A DNA stretch of 64,000 nucleotides from UBA3839 sp963627995 (GTDB taxonomy: Bacteria > Bacteroidota > Bacteroidia > Bacteroidales > Bacteroidaceae), in contig CAVGCV010000006.1 in NCBI GenBank assembly GCA_963627995.1, positions 1 to 64,000 of the forward strand. Direction: 5' to 3'. Positions 54,000-62,515 of the stretch are shown in pieces. Position numbers and translations under genes: made by a program. Under the pieces are notes generated by a model, which made no database searches, was not told where the DNA came from, and worked only from the letters and a program-made list of their open reading frames with translations. The stretch's first letter is position 1. Each line of letters opens with the position of its first letter.

Positions 54000-54281
54000 T
54001 GTGGACGCGCACGGCGCGCGCCGCAGGGGATGCGGACTTTCTCTTTACGGGAAAAGGGCTATCCCTTTGCTCGCGCAGAAGAATAGCCACAACACAAACA
54101 CAAAATAAAACACGACAATACTACATTCATGATGTAGCTTTTCCGTCTGTTTTTTGCGGACGATTCGCGCGCGGCGCGCGCGTTCCGCTTTTGTCTTCCG
54201 AAAGGGCGGCGCGCGGCGCGCCGCCTTTCCCGTATCGCTTGGCGCGCGCCCCGCGCATGGGGCCGCGCGCGTTCCTCTTGT
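54000..54281. other. GC-rich hairpin-rich gap before galE 3' end
   Basis: No gene. It holds several GC-palindromes, such as the near-perfect stem GAAAGGGCGGCGCGC/GCGCGCCGCCTTTC at about 54200-54229 and GCGCGC-rich tracts near 54170 and 54241. They may end galE transcription from the other side. A 22-base register was looked for and not found. Confidence 0.5.
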
Positions 54282-55322
54282 TTACTGGATGCCGTCCTCG
54301 CGGAGTTTCTTCTGCCAGTTCCAAGCCGACAGCAGCACGTCCTCCAGGTTGGAGTCCGCCTTCCAGCCGAGCACCTTGTTCGCCTTGTCGACGTTGCCCC
54401 AAACTTTCTCGATGTCGCCCTCGCGGCGTGGCGCGAACTCCCAGTTGAGCTTCACGCCGGTCGCCTTCTCGAAACCCTCGACGACCTCCAGTGTGCTGAC
54501 CCCTGTGCCGGTGCCGATGTTGAACACCTCTACGGCGTCGGTCTCTTCGGTGTCGAGCACGCGCGCCATTGCCTTGACGTGGGCCTTTGCCAAGTCCACG
54601 ACATAAATGTAGTCGCGGATGCACGTTCCGTCGGGCGTGTTGTAGTCGCTGCCAAATATCTTCAGCTGCTTGCGGATGCCCATCGCCGTCTGCGTGACGA
54701 AGGGAATCAGGTTCATCGGCACTCCGTTGGGAAGCTCGCCAATCAGTGCCGTCGGATGCGCGCCGATGGGGTTGAAGTAGCGGAGAATCACGCTCTTGAT
54801 GGGCGCGCCGCTGTGGATGTAGTCCTGGATGATTTCCTCGTTCACCTGCTTCGTGTTCCCATAGGGCGAGAGCGCTTTCTGAATCGGCGCTTCTTCCGTC
54901 ACGGGCAGGTTCTCGGGCGAGGGCTGTCCGTAGACCGTGCACGACGACGAGAAGATGATGCCCTCCACGCCGTGCTTTGGCATGAGCTCCAGCAGGTTGA
55001 TGAGCGAGTTGAGGTTGTTGCGGTAGTAGAGCAAAGGCTTCTGCACCGACTCGCCCACAGCCTTGCTGGCCGCGAAGTGGATGATGCCCTTGATGCCCGC
55101 GTGCTTCTCGAACACAGCCCGCAGCGCCGCCATGTCGCAGCAGTCCACCTGCTCGAACGCGGGGCGCACGCCCGTAATCTTCTCGATGCCGTCGATGACC
55201 GACGCGCTCGAATTCGACAAGTTATCGACGATGACCACCTCGTAGCCCGCCTCCTGCAACTCAACCGTGGTGTGCGAGCCAATGAAGCCCGTGCCGCCGG
55301 TAACAAGAATTTTCTGTTTCAT
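54282..55322 (-). CDS. galE: UDP-glucose 4-epimerase
   Basis: Interconverts UDP-glucose and UDP-galactose, linking galactose use and glycan synthesis. The 346-residue short-chain dehydrogenase-type enzyme starts KILVTGGTGFIGSHTTVELQ (NAD-binding G-x-x-G-x-x-G), has SSSCTVYG and the catalytic Tyr-x3-Lys in YGNTKQ, and the substrate region NPIGAHPTALIGE. A leftward -7 box TATTTTTG is at 55353-55360. It could serve the galactose released by the GH35 enzyme encoded 25 kb away. Confidence 0.95.
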   Translation of the reverse strand: MKQKILVTGGTGFIGSHTTVELQEAGYEVVIVDNLSNSSASVIDGIEKITGVRPAFEQVDCCDMAALRAVFEKHAGIKGIIHFAASKAVGESVQKPLLYYRNNLNSLINLLELMPKHGVEGIIFSSSCTVYGQPSPENLPVTEEAPIQKALSPYGNTKQVNEEIIQDYIHSGAPIKSVILRYFNPIGAHPTALIGELPNGVPMNLIPFVTQTAMGIRKQLKIFGSDYNTPDGTCIRDYIYVVDLAKAHVKAMARVLDTEETDAVEVFNIGTGTGVSTLEVVEGFEKATGVKLNWEFAPRREGDIEKVWGNVDKANKVLGWKADSNLEDVLLSAWNWQKKLREDGIQ

Positions 55323-55352
55323 CCCGGTTCTATTCGTTCATGTTAGTCACAG

Positions 55353-55360
55353 CAAAAATA
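55353..55360 (-). promoter_or_regulatory. -7 box (TATTTTTG) for galE
   Basis: Minus-strand TAnnTTTG, with a TTTG at 55379-55382 at an 18-base spacing, one short of the usual 19. Confidence 0.55.
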
Positions 55361-55424
55361 GGCATATTTTTCCACTTCCAAAAGAATCCGCGTTAAATTT
55401 TCGACGCACTGGACAAAAAACGCG

Positions 55425-55432
55425 TACTTTTG
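55425..55432 (+). promoter_or_regulatory. -7 box (TACTTTTG) right before the lytic transglycosylase gene
   Basis: TAnnTTTG ending five bases before the ATG at 55438. The transcription start would fall on or next to the ATG, implying a leaderless mRNA. Confidence 0.5.
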
Positions 55433-55437
55433 CACGC

Positions 55438-56658
55438 ATGACCGTCCACCCCCTCTCCAAGCCCTTTTCGGCGCGTCGCGCAGCCCGTTCCGCCGCGCTC
55501 GCCGTGGCGCTGCTCGCGCTCGCCGCCTGTGTCGAGCAGCCGCGACGCGAGCTCGGCGTGTTTTCCGGCGGCGGGCAGGGCGCGGAGGCCGACTCCGCCC
55601 TCTACGACCTGCCCGACATCCAGGCGTGCGGCGAGCTCATCGTATTGACGCGCTACGGTGCGGCGAGCTTCTTCGAATTCCACGGCGAGTGCTTCGGCAG
55701 CCAGTACATGGTGGCGGCCGCCTACGCCGGAAGCATAGGCTGCGCGCTGCGCGTGGACGTCTGCCGCAGCGACGCGGAGCTGATGCGGAAGCTTCGCGGC
55801 GGAGAGGGCGACCTCGTGGCGTGCAACGTGGCGGTGTCCGGCTCGACGGATTCCGACATCGCCTATTGCGGACGGCGCGTGATTCCCGCGTTCATCGACA
55901 CCCTCGCCGCCGTGCAGCGCGACCCCTCCCTGCGCGCCGCCGCGCCCACGGCGTGGGCGGTGCGGCGCAGCTCGCCCGCGCTCGCCGCCTCGCTCGACCG
56001 CTGGCTCTCCGCCAACCGGTCGCGACTGCTGGCCATCGCCACTCCGCGCGTGTCCGACAGCCGGGGGCGCACCTATGCGCCGCGCCGCACGCCGTCGAGC
56101 CCCATCCGCAACCTCGCGAGGGGGGAGATTTCGCTCTACGACCAGCTATTTAGAAAGTACGCGCGCGCGTGCGCGTGGGACTGGAGGCTGCTCGCGGCGC
56201 AGGCCTACCAGGAGTCGGCTTTCGATCCGCAGGCCGTGTCGTGGGCCGGCGCCATGGGGCTGATGCAACTCATGCCCGCCACCGCCCGACAGGTGGGGGT
56301 GGCGGACGACGACGTGTTCGAGCCCGAGGCGAGCATCCGCGGCGCCGCCGCCCTCATCCGGCAGCTCGACAGCCACTACGCCGGGGTGGCCGATGCGAAC
56401 GAGCGCATCAATTTCATTTTGGCGGCGTACAACGCGGGGCCCGGCCACATCGACGACGCGAGGCGGCTGGCCGACAAGCTCGGCACGGACTCCGGGCGCT
56501 GGTTCGGCCATGTGGACCAGGTGGTGGCGCGCATGTCGGAAAGCCGGTACTTCGACGACCCGGTCGTGCGGCACGGCTATTTCCGCGGCGCGGAGACCTG
56601 CAACTACGTGGCCGACATACGCGCGCGGTGGGACGGCTACCGACGCAAGGTGCGCTGA
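55438..56658 (+). CDS. MltF-like membrane-bound lytic transglycosylase
   Basis: A 406-residue lipoprotein with Cys33 in ALLALAAC, a periplasmic solute-binding-like domain (about 55-215) and a C-terminal SLT transglycosylase domain. The catalytic Glu is in QAYQESAFDPQAVSWAGAMG, followed by LMQLMPATA and AYNAGPGHI, typical of family 1 lytic transglycosylases. The combination of solute-binding and SLT domains is that of MltF. The ATG at 55438 is used because it starts the signal sequence and the -7 box lies directly before it; upstream in-frame ATGs lie inside the galE promoter region. Very GC-rich. Confidence 0.9.
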   Translation: MTVHPLSKPFSARRAARSAALAVALLALAACVEQPRRELGVFSGGGQGAEADSALYDLPDIQACGELIVLTRYGAASFFEFHGECFGSQYMVAAAYAGSIGCALRVDVCRSDAELMRKLRGGEGDLVACNVAVSGSTDSDIAYCGRRVIPAFIDTLAAVQRDPSLRAAAPTAWAVRRSSPALAASLDRWLSANRSRLLAIATPRVSDSRGRTYAPRRTPSSPIRNLARGEISLYDQLFRKYARACAWDWRLLAAQAYQESAFDPQAVSWAGAMGLMQLMPATARQVGVADDDVFEPEASIRGAAALIRQLDSHYAGVADANERINFILAAYNAGPGHIDDARRLADKLGTDSGRWFGHVDQVVARMSESRYFDDPVVRHGYFRGAETCNYVADIRARWDGYRRKVR

Positions 56659-56701
56659 CCGCGCCACGCCCGCTCGCCCTCCGCGCCGCCCGTTCCGCGC
56701 C

Positions 56702-56855
56702 CGCGCGGCGGGGCGGAAATGGCGGCGCACTGAAAAAATATTTTGAGCGCACTGGAAATATTTTTCCGGTGCGCTCAAACTTTTTTTCCGGTGCGCTCAA
56801 AATATTTTTTCAGTGCGCCGCAAGAAGCAAGGCGGCGCGCCGCCGCGTGGGGCGG
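56702..56855. repeat. 22-bp array with a 31-bp perfect inverted repeat between convergent genes
   Basis: Seven units start every 22 bases at 56702, 56724, 56746, 56768, 56790, 56812 and 56834. Cores are CGCGCGGCG, GGCGCACTG, AGCGCACTG, GGTGCGCTC (twice), AGTGCGCCG and GGCGCGCCG. Units 2-5 have A/T spacers such as AAAATATTTT. The arms 56722-56752 and 56791-56821 are exact 31-base inverted repeats. It lies between the 3' ends of the mltF-like and GH43 genes and probably acts as a bidirectional terminator. Confidence 0.85.
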
Positions 56856-56903
56856 GGCGCGCCGCTCCGTTCCCGCCCGTGCGGACGTGACGCCGCGCGT
56901 CCG

Positions 56904-59900
56904 CTATGGCTTCCGCTGGTAGATGCTGATGCCGTCGAAGTCCACTGCGGCGCGGTTCTCCGTGTACGTCGCCTGGTAGACGCCCACTTTCAGCACGCGG
57001 GGCAGGTCGTCGCGCTCCACGGGCGAGCCGGGCATTTCGGCCCACACCTTGCCGTCCGCGCTCGTGCGCGCGTGGATGCGGCTTCCCCGCCGCTCGAGCA
57101 TGAGCCAGGGGTCGTAGTCCCACCCCTTGTTGTTGGGGTATTGGGGGCGGAAGTGCCGCTCCGCCACGGTGAGCATGTTGCCGCAGTTGTAGTTGGGGAA
57201 CACGCCGAGGTGCACCAGCCGGCACGTGCGCGCGTCCACGTCGGCCTGCGCGAACACGCCGCCCTCGTTGTAGCCGGGCGTCACGCGGCGTTCCGCCCCG
57301 GTCAGGCCGGCCACGCGCGCCACCGCGATGAAGTCGCCGTCGAGCTCGACGGCCTCCGTCGGCCCGTTCTCGCTCTTGTCCGTGCCCATCTTCCTGTTCT
57401 CCGACTCGAGGCGCAGCCGCCCGTCGGCCGCGGCCTTCGCGCGGATGGGCTGCGCCACCTCCCTCCAGCCTGTCTGCCCGGCCTTCAGGGTGGACGCCAG
57501 CACGTCCGACTCGAAGCCGAACACGTCCCTCACGCGGGCGAACACGGTTCTCGTCCCGTCCACGCCCACCAAGGCCTCGTTGCCCGACAGGGGCTTGGCG
57601 GCGGCGAGCGCCGATTCCGCGTCCGCCCCGCTGCCGAAGTAGTAGTCGCACAGCCCGGCCTTGAGCGGCTGGCCGTCGGCGCCGGTCACCGCCGCGCGCG
57701 CCAGGCCGTCGCCGATGGGCTCGACGGACAGCCGCAGCGCCTTGCCCCGCAGCGGGCTGAGCGACGCGATGTCGCCCGCCTTGTCCCGGTCGTAGTCCGA
57801 CGGCGCGGCCTGCAGCTCGCGCACCTGCGCCTCCGTCATGCTGCGGTCGTAGAGCTGGAGCGAGTGGAGGTAGCCGCTGAAGGGGTTGCCGCCCGCCGCC
57901 GACGCCCCGACGGTGATGTCGCCCCCCGGGCGGAGCATGAGGAAGATGTTCTTCTCGCTCACCAGCGTTCCGTCGCAATAGACGCGCTCGTTGAATCCGT
58001 CGAAGCTCACGGCCCAGAACTGCCACACGCCCTCCTTGGCCGCGCCGCCCGCGCCGGCGTTCTCGAACGAGGCGTTGTGGGCCACGACGCCCTCCGTGCG
58101 GCTGCGGCCGTTGCGCAGCTCCACCGTGGCGAGGTCGTTGCCGGCGGGCATGAACTGCGCCACGCACTCAGTCTCGCCGAGGTCGGGGTTGAGCACCCAC
58201 GCGCACACCGTGTAGGGCGCGTTGTACTTCATCGTGCGCGGCAGCGCGACGCCCTCGCTCACGAGGGTGCGCGTCCCGTCGAACCGGAACGCCGTCTTGC
58301 CGTCCTTCGGCACCACCGGGACGCCCTCGGCGCAGCGGAAGCGTCCGGGCAGCCCCGCGTTCTCCACGTCGGTGGCGAGCGTGCCGAGGGCGAGGCGGTC
58401 GGCGTTGAGGTCGATGAGCGGCGCGCTGTGGCGGTTGTCGGGGTCGGTCATGTCGTCCGTCACGACGCCCAGCCGCTCGCGCCGCACGTCCTTCTCGTGA
58501 ATCCACGGGTAGCCCGCGACGATGGCCGCCTCGTCGAGCTCCACCTGCGGCAGCGCGTCCTTGGGGTTGCTCCGGCGCGTGGCGTTGTAGACCTTGATGT
58601 TCCACACGGCCGGGAAGTGCCCGTTCTTCTGCGTGTCGGTCACCGTCAGGCGCACGTAGCGGGCGCGCGCCTCCCCCTCGTCAATCATGGGCGAGCCCTG
58701 CCGCGTGTTCGCCCTGCGGTCGGCGTACACTGTCCAGTTCCGCCCGTCGGACGACGTTTCGAGGAGGTATTGGTAGAAGAACGTTGCGTACTCGAACTGC
58801 GTGAAAACCTGGTTGAAGCGCGTCTCGCGCCCCAAGTCCACCGTCAGCCAGCCCGGCTCGGTGCAGGAGGCCGCGCGCCAGAGCGTGCCGTTGTTGTCAT
58901 CGACGGCGTACTCGGGGCGGAACCACTCGCTGTACGACGACGAGGCCTCCACCCTCGCACCGTAGGCCAGGTTCACCGCCGTGTTCTTCCGCGCGAGCCT
59001 GGCCAGCGACTGCGGCACGAGCCCCTCGTGGGTGGGCTGCACGGGCCGTATGTCGCCGTTGCCGTCGAACTCCAGCTTGTCTATGCACACCTGCCGGTGG
59101 AAGCCGTGGATGGCGTGCGGGTTGTTGTGCCGGTGGTAGACGATATAGTACGCCTCGCCGTCGCGCAGGATGCTGTGGTGGCCCGGGCCGTGCACGGTGC
59201 CGTCGGCGCTGGTGCGCAGGATGCAGCCCTTGTAGGTGTAGGGTCCCATGGGCCCGTCCGTGCTGACGGCGTACTGCACGCGGTACGTGTCGTCGTGGCA
59301 AGAGCCGGACGAGTAGGTGAAGTAGTACGTCCCGTCCTTCTTGAACACGTAGGGCGCCTCGAAGAAGTCCGTGACTTCCGTGTTGGGAATCAGCCGCTTG
59401 TCGGTGAACGAGAGGCCGTCGGCCGCGAGCTTGGCCGCGCCGCAGCCGAATCCCTTGTAGATGCCCCACGTCCCGAAGTAGAGGTACTCGCTCCCGTCGT
59501 CGTCGCGGAAAAGCTGCGGGTCGAGCGTTATGGCGTTGTGCACGAAGCGGTCGCGCACCAGCACCGCCTCGCTCTGCCCGAGGCGGTTGCGCCACGGCCC
59601 TGTCGGCCGTGCGCTCTCGCCCACGCGGATGTCGCACGCATTGGTGCAATAGTAATAGCGGTAAGTGCCATCGGGCTGGCGCACCACGTCGGGCGCCCAC
59701 ACCACCTCCGTCGTGGGCCAGTTGAGCAGGCAGTTCTTCCAATTGACGAAGTCTTTCGACGCCCACACCTGCGCCGGCCCGTAGCCGTTGCCGGTGCCGT
59801 CGGTCGTGGCGTACACGTAGTAGGTGTCGCCGAACTTCCTCACCGTCGGGTCGGCGAAGTAGCCGGGGATGAAGGGATTGCCGGCGCCGGGCGTGTTCCA

Positions 59901-59978
59901 CTGCGCCGGCGGGGTCTGTGCGCGGGCGGCCTGGAGCGCGCAGAGCGCGGCGGCCGCGAGAAGATGGTGTCTCTTCAT
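56904..59978 (-). CDS. Multidomain secreted GH43-family glycosidase
   Basis: A 1024-residue exported enzyme with signal peptide 1-21. The GH43 five-blade propeller covers about 30-315, with catalytic base D43 (FADPT), modulator D153 (ITLDPQLFRDDDG) and acid E207 (FFEAPYVF). An F5/8 type C-like domain follows (about 330-470), then a LamG-like beta-sandwich (about 565-720, PYTVCAWV and VTVGASAAGG-like strands) and a C-terminal beta-sandwich (about 820-1024) of the DUF1349/laminin type. It probably removes arabinose, xylose or galactose from plant polysaccharide; the substrate cannot be fixed. No SusC/D neighbours. A leftward -7 box is at 60078-60085. Confidence 0.9.
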   Translation of the reverse strand: MKRHHLLAAAALCALQAARAQTPPAQWNTPGAGNPFIPGYFADPTVRKFGDTYYVYATTDGTGNGYGPAQVWASKDFVNWKNCLLNWPTTEVVWAPDVVRQPDGTYRYYYCTNACDIRVGESARPTGPWRNRLGQSEAVLVRDRFVHNAITLDPQLFRDDDGSEYLYFGTWGIYKGFGCGAAKLAADGLSFTDKRLIPNTEVTDFFEAPYVFKKDGTYYFTYSSGSCHDDTYRVQYAVSTDGPMGPYTYKGCILRTSADGTVHGPGHHSILRDGEAYYIVYHRHNNPHAIHGFHRQVCIDKLEFDGNGDIRPVQPTHEGLVPQSLARLARKNTAVNLAYGARVEASSSYSEWFRPEYAVDDNNGTLWRAASCTEPGWLTVDLGRETRFNQVFTQFEYATFFYQYLLETSSDGRNWTVYADRRANTRQGSPMIDEGEARARYVRLTVTDTQKNGHFPAVWNIKVYNATRRSNPKDALPQVELDEAAIVAGYPWIHEKDVRRERLGVVTDDMTDPDNRHSAPLIDLNADRLALGTLATDVENAGLPGRFRCAEGVPVVPKDGKTAFRFDGTRTLVSEGVALPRTMKYNAPYTVCAWVLNPDLGETECVAQFMPAGNDLATVELRNGRSRTEGVVAHNASFENAGAGGAAKEGVWQFWAVSFDGFNERVYCDGTLVSEKNIFLMLRPGGDITVGASAAGGNPFSGYLHSLQLYDRSMTEAQVRELQAAPSDYDRDKAGDIASLSPLRGKALRLSVEPIGDGLARAAVTGADGQPLKAGLCDYYFGSGADAESALAAAKPLSGNEALVGVDGTRTVFARVRDVFGFESDVLASTLKAGQTGWREVAQPIRAKAAADGRLRLESENRKMGTDKSENGPTEAVELDGDFIAVARVAGLTGAERRVTPGYNEGGVFAQADVDARTCRLVHLGVFPNYNCGNMLTVAERHFRPQYPNNKGWDYDPWLMLERRGSRIHARTSADGKVWAEMPGSPVERDDLPRVLKVGVYQATYTENRAAVDFDGISIYQRKP

Positions 59979-60077
59979 GGTGCTTGTAGGGTTTTGTTAG
60001 GTTAGTCGGTCGGCGCCGGACGCGCGGGCTCTCCGTCGCGCGGCGGCGCCGCGCCCGCAGTCCGGGGGCGGCCCGTG

Positions 60078-60085
60078 CAAAGATA
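60078..60085 (-). promoter_or_regulatory. -7 box (TATCTTTG) for the GH43 gene
   Basis: Minus-strand TAnnTTTG 100 bases before the GH43 ATG, with no clear -33. Confidence 0.4.
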
Positions 60086-60139
60086 CGCAAAAATCCGTCC
60101 GCGCCGAAGCGCTGCCCCCCGCGCGGCGGAAATAAATGG

Positions 60140-60472
60140 GGCGCGCGGAGGAAAAGGGGCGTGCGCGCGGCGGAAAAAGGGCTGGCGTGCGGCTGAAAAG
60201 TGGCGCGTGCGCGGCGGCGGAAGGGGGGGACGCGCGGAGGAATCCGGATTCTGGCGCGCTGCAAGTTTTCCTGCGGCGCGCCGGGATTTTGTTTTGGGCG
60301 CGCTCGGAATAAATTTCCAAGTACTTGGAAAAATATTTTCAAGTACTTAGAAAAATATTTCCAAGTACTTGGAAATTTGGCGGCGGTGCGCTCGGGCCAG
60401 ATTTCCGGTGCGCCGCAGGAAAACTTGCAGTGCGCAGCGGGCGCATCCGCAGTGCGGCGGCGCCGGACGGGC
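60140..60472. repeat. 22-bp periodic tandem array at the 3' end of the rsmF-like gene
   Basis: Ten units start every 22 bases from 60253 to 60451: GGCGCGCTG (60253), GGCGCGCCG, GGCGCGCTC, three AAGTACTT units (60319, 60341, 60363), then GGTGCGCTC, GGTGCGCCG, AGTGCGCAG and AGTGCGGCG. To the left, GC-rich units marked by GAAAA at 60151, 60173 and 60195 extend the 22-base rhythm, with slight drift. The order GC-type, three AAGTACTT, GC-type is the same as at 24.4 kb. The array stops about 16 bases from the rsmF stop. No gene in this 509-base gap. Confidence 0.85.
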
Positions 60473-60487
60473 GCTGCGGCGCGGGGT

Positions 60488-61885
60488 TCAGAAGTGGGTG
60501 GAGCGGATGCGCCAGGGCTGCGGATAGAGGTTGTTGGCGCGTGTGCCGAGGTTCTTGACGAAGCCCAGCGGAACGCCCCCGTAGGTGGCGACGACGTAGC
60601 CGCGCGGCGCGCCGGGGGGCAGGACGATGCTTTCCGCGCGGAGGTAGGCGAGGGCTTGCGGGAGCGGCAGCTCGGCGGCGGGGAAGGCGCCGGGGTTCAG
60701 CTCGTCGCTCATGGCGAGGCTGTGGGCGGGCTGCAGCTGCGCCGTCCCGTGGCTGCGGTTGCCCAGCGCGGTGGCGAGGGTGATGCCGTGGTGTACGACG
60801 CGGAGCGACCGCTGGGCCGCCCGGAGCGCGTCGGCGTGGGCCTTGGGGAACGCCGAGAAGGCGGTGCCTCCGCCGCTTGGAGCGATGGTGAAGTCGTCGG
60901 CGTGCAAAATCCACTGCGACAGCTCCTTGTGCGTTGCGTTCTCGCTGTCGCGCTCTTTCCTCCCGCGCGTGGGCCGGGGGCGCGCCGCGTCGCCGTGCTT
61001 GCGGAGGACGGAGAGGTAGAAGCCCTCGCCGCGCGTGCGGTGGGGGAGGAATCGGTAGGCGGGGAAGGTGTGGCCGGGGAGGAGGCAGCCCGCGACGTTC
61101 CACTCGGGGCGGAGGGGCACGCCGAGGATGTCGGCGCCCAGCTCGCGCGCGATCCACGCGGTGTTCTCCTCGTTCTCGCGCGTGTTGTAGGTGCAGGTGC
61201 TGTACACGAGCAGCCCGCCGGGGCGCAGGCAGGGCCAGATGTCGCGCACGATGCCGCGCTGGCGTTCGGCGCACATCCGCACGGCCTGCGCGCTCCACTC
61301 GCCCGCGGCGTTCGGGTCCTTGCGGAACATTCCCTCCCCGGAGCAGGGCGCGTCGCACAGCACGAGGTCGAAGGAGAGCCCCGCGCGCTGGAAGTCGGCG
61401 GCGTGGTTCTGCGTGACGATTGTGCCGGGCGCCCCCCACTTGGTGAGGTTCTCGGCCAGGATGTTGGCGCGCTGGCGCACGGGCTCGTTCGCCACGAGGA
61501 GCGAGCCGGCGGGCAGCCGCTGGAGCAGGAGGGTGGACTTGCCGCCGGGCGCGGCGCAGAGGTCGAGCGCGGCGAGCGGCGCGCCGGCGCCGGGCGCCGG
61601 CGCGAGGGTGGGGAGGAGGGTGCGCAGCACGTGGTCGAGGAACATGCTCGAGGCCTCCTGCACGTAGTAGCGTCCGGCGTGGAGGAGCGGGTCGGCCGTG
61701 AAGGCCGGCCGCTCGTGGAGGTAGCGCCCGGTGGGGCACCAGGGCACGCGCTGCGCCTCGGGCTGCTCGTCGCGGCAGCGGACGGAGACGGGCGGGGGCT
61801 GGAGGAGCGCCAGCCGGAGTGCGCTGAATTCGTCGGGGCCGAGCAGCGCGGTCATCTGCTCGGCGAAGTCGGTGGGTAGCTGCAT
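60488..61885 (-). CDS. RsmF/RsmB-family rRNA m5C methyltransferase
   Basis: SAM-dependent cytosine-C5 RNA methyltransferase of the NOL1/NOP2/Sun family. The 465-residue protein shows the SAM motif LDLCAAPGGKSTLLLQ, motif IV CDAPCSGEGMFRKD with its Cys, and the catalytic Cys in YSTCTYNTRENEE. A C-terminal extension (about 320-465) with VVATYGGVPLGFVKNLGTRANNLYP resembles the RsmF PUA-like/second domain. The ATG at 61885 is preferred; an ATG at 61918 would add 11 basic residues. Probable target is a 16S rRNA cytosine, as in RsmF. Confidence 0.9.
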   Translation of the reverse strand: MQLPTDFAEQMTALLGPDEFSALRLALLQPPPVSVRCRDEQPEAQRVPWCPTGRYLHERPAFTADPLLHAGRYYVQEASSMFLDHVLRTLLPTLAPAPGAGAPLAALDLCAAPGGKSTLLLQRLPAGSLLVANEPVRQRANILAENLTKWGAPGTIVTQNHAADFQRAGLSFDLVLCDAPCSGEGMFRKDPNAAGEWSAQAVRMCAERQRGIVRDIWPCLRPGGLLVYSTCTYNTRENEENTAWIARELGADILGVPLRPEWNVAGCLLPGHTFPAYRFLPHRTRGEGFYLSVLRKHGDAARPRPTRGRKERDSENATHKELSQWILHADDFTIAPSGGGTAFSAFPKAHADALRAAQRSLRVVHHGITLATALGNRSHGTAQLQPAHSLAMSDELNPGAFPAAELPLPQALAYLRAESIVLPPGAPRGYVVATYGGVPLGFVKNLGTRANNLYPQPWRIRSTHF

Positions 61886-61987
61886 GGCGTGTCGTCGGGA
61901 GTTGCGTTTTGGGCGCAAAATTAGCCAAATGCGCTCGCATTTGTCGCTTTTCGCGGCTGAAAAGCGCCGGATTGGCGGAAAATGCGC

Positions 61988-61995
61988 TATCTTTG
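61988..61995 (+). promoter_or_regulatory. -7 box (TATCTTTG) for the Lrp-family gene
   Basis: TAnnTTTG 49 bases before the ATG at 62045. Upstream lies a palindrome GCTTTTC/GAAAAGC around 61946-61965 that could be an operator. Confidence 0.5.
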
Positions 61996-62044
61996 TGAAT
62001 GTCTATCCGCACTGCGTGGCAGTCGGACTTAAAAGGAAATACGT

Positions 62045-62515
62045 ATGGGAAACATTGTGTTGGACGAGCTCGACCGCAAGATTCTCGGCATGATTGCCGG
62101 CAATGCGCGCGTGCCGTTCCTTGAGGTGGCGAGGGAGTGCAACGTGTCGGGCGCGGCCATCCACCAGCGCATACAGAAGCTCACGGGCATGGGCGTGATA
62201 CGCGGGTCGCAGTACTGCCTCGACCCGGAGAAGATGGGGTACGAGACGTGTGCCTACATCGGGCTTTACCTGAAGGACCCGAGCAGCTTCGACGCCGTGG
62301 CCGCCGCGCTGGAGAGGATTCCGCAGGTCGTCGAGTGCCACTACACGACGGGCGGCTACGATATGTTCATCAAGCTCTACGCGCGCAACAACCACGACTT
62401 GCTCGACATCATTCACGACCGCCTGCAGCCGCTCGGCCTGTCGCGCTCGGAGACCATCATCAGCTTCAACGAGAAGATAAGGCGGCAGGTTCCGCCGCCA
62501 GGCGCGGGAGACTGA
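62045..62515 (+). CDS. Lrp/AsnC-family transcriptional regulator
   Basis: A 156-residue regulator with an N-terminal winged HTH (LDELDRKILGMIAGNARVPF, then VSGAAIHQRIQKL) and a C-terminal RAM ligand-binding domain (about 70-150, VVECHYTTGGYDMFIKLYA). Such proteins sense amino acids and often bind their own promoter. Single gene with its own -7 box. Its 3' end overlaps the convergent phosphatase gene by 50 bases (62466-62515). Confidence 0.93.
   Translation: MGNIVLDELDRKILGMIAGNARVPFLEVARECNVSGAAIHQRIQKLTGMGVIRGSQYCLDPEKMGYETCAYIGLYLKDPSSFDAVAAALERIPQVVECHYTTGGYDMFIKLYARNNHDLLDIIHDRLQPLGLSRSETIISFNEKIRRQVPPPGAGD

Noticed and set aside
54130..54281. Another 22-bp array in the GC-rich gap before galE
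   Set aside because: GC palindromes are present but their spacing does not follow a 22-base step.
56169..60005. 1278-codon open frame on the plus strand
   Set aside because: It lies antisense to the GH43 gene and through the 22-bp array, and its arginine/alanine-rich translation is a by-product of GC-rich codon use.
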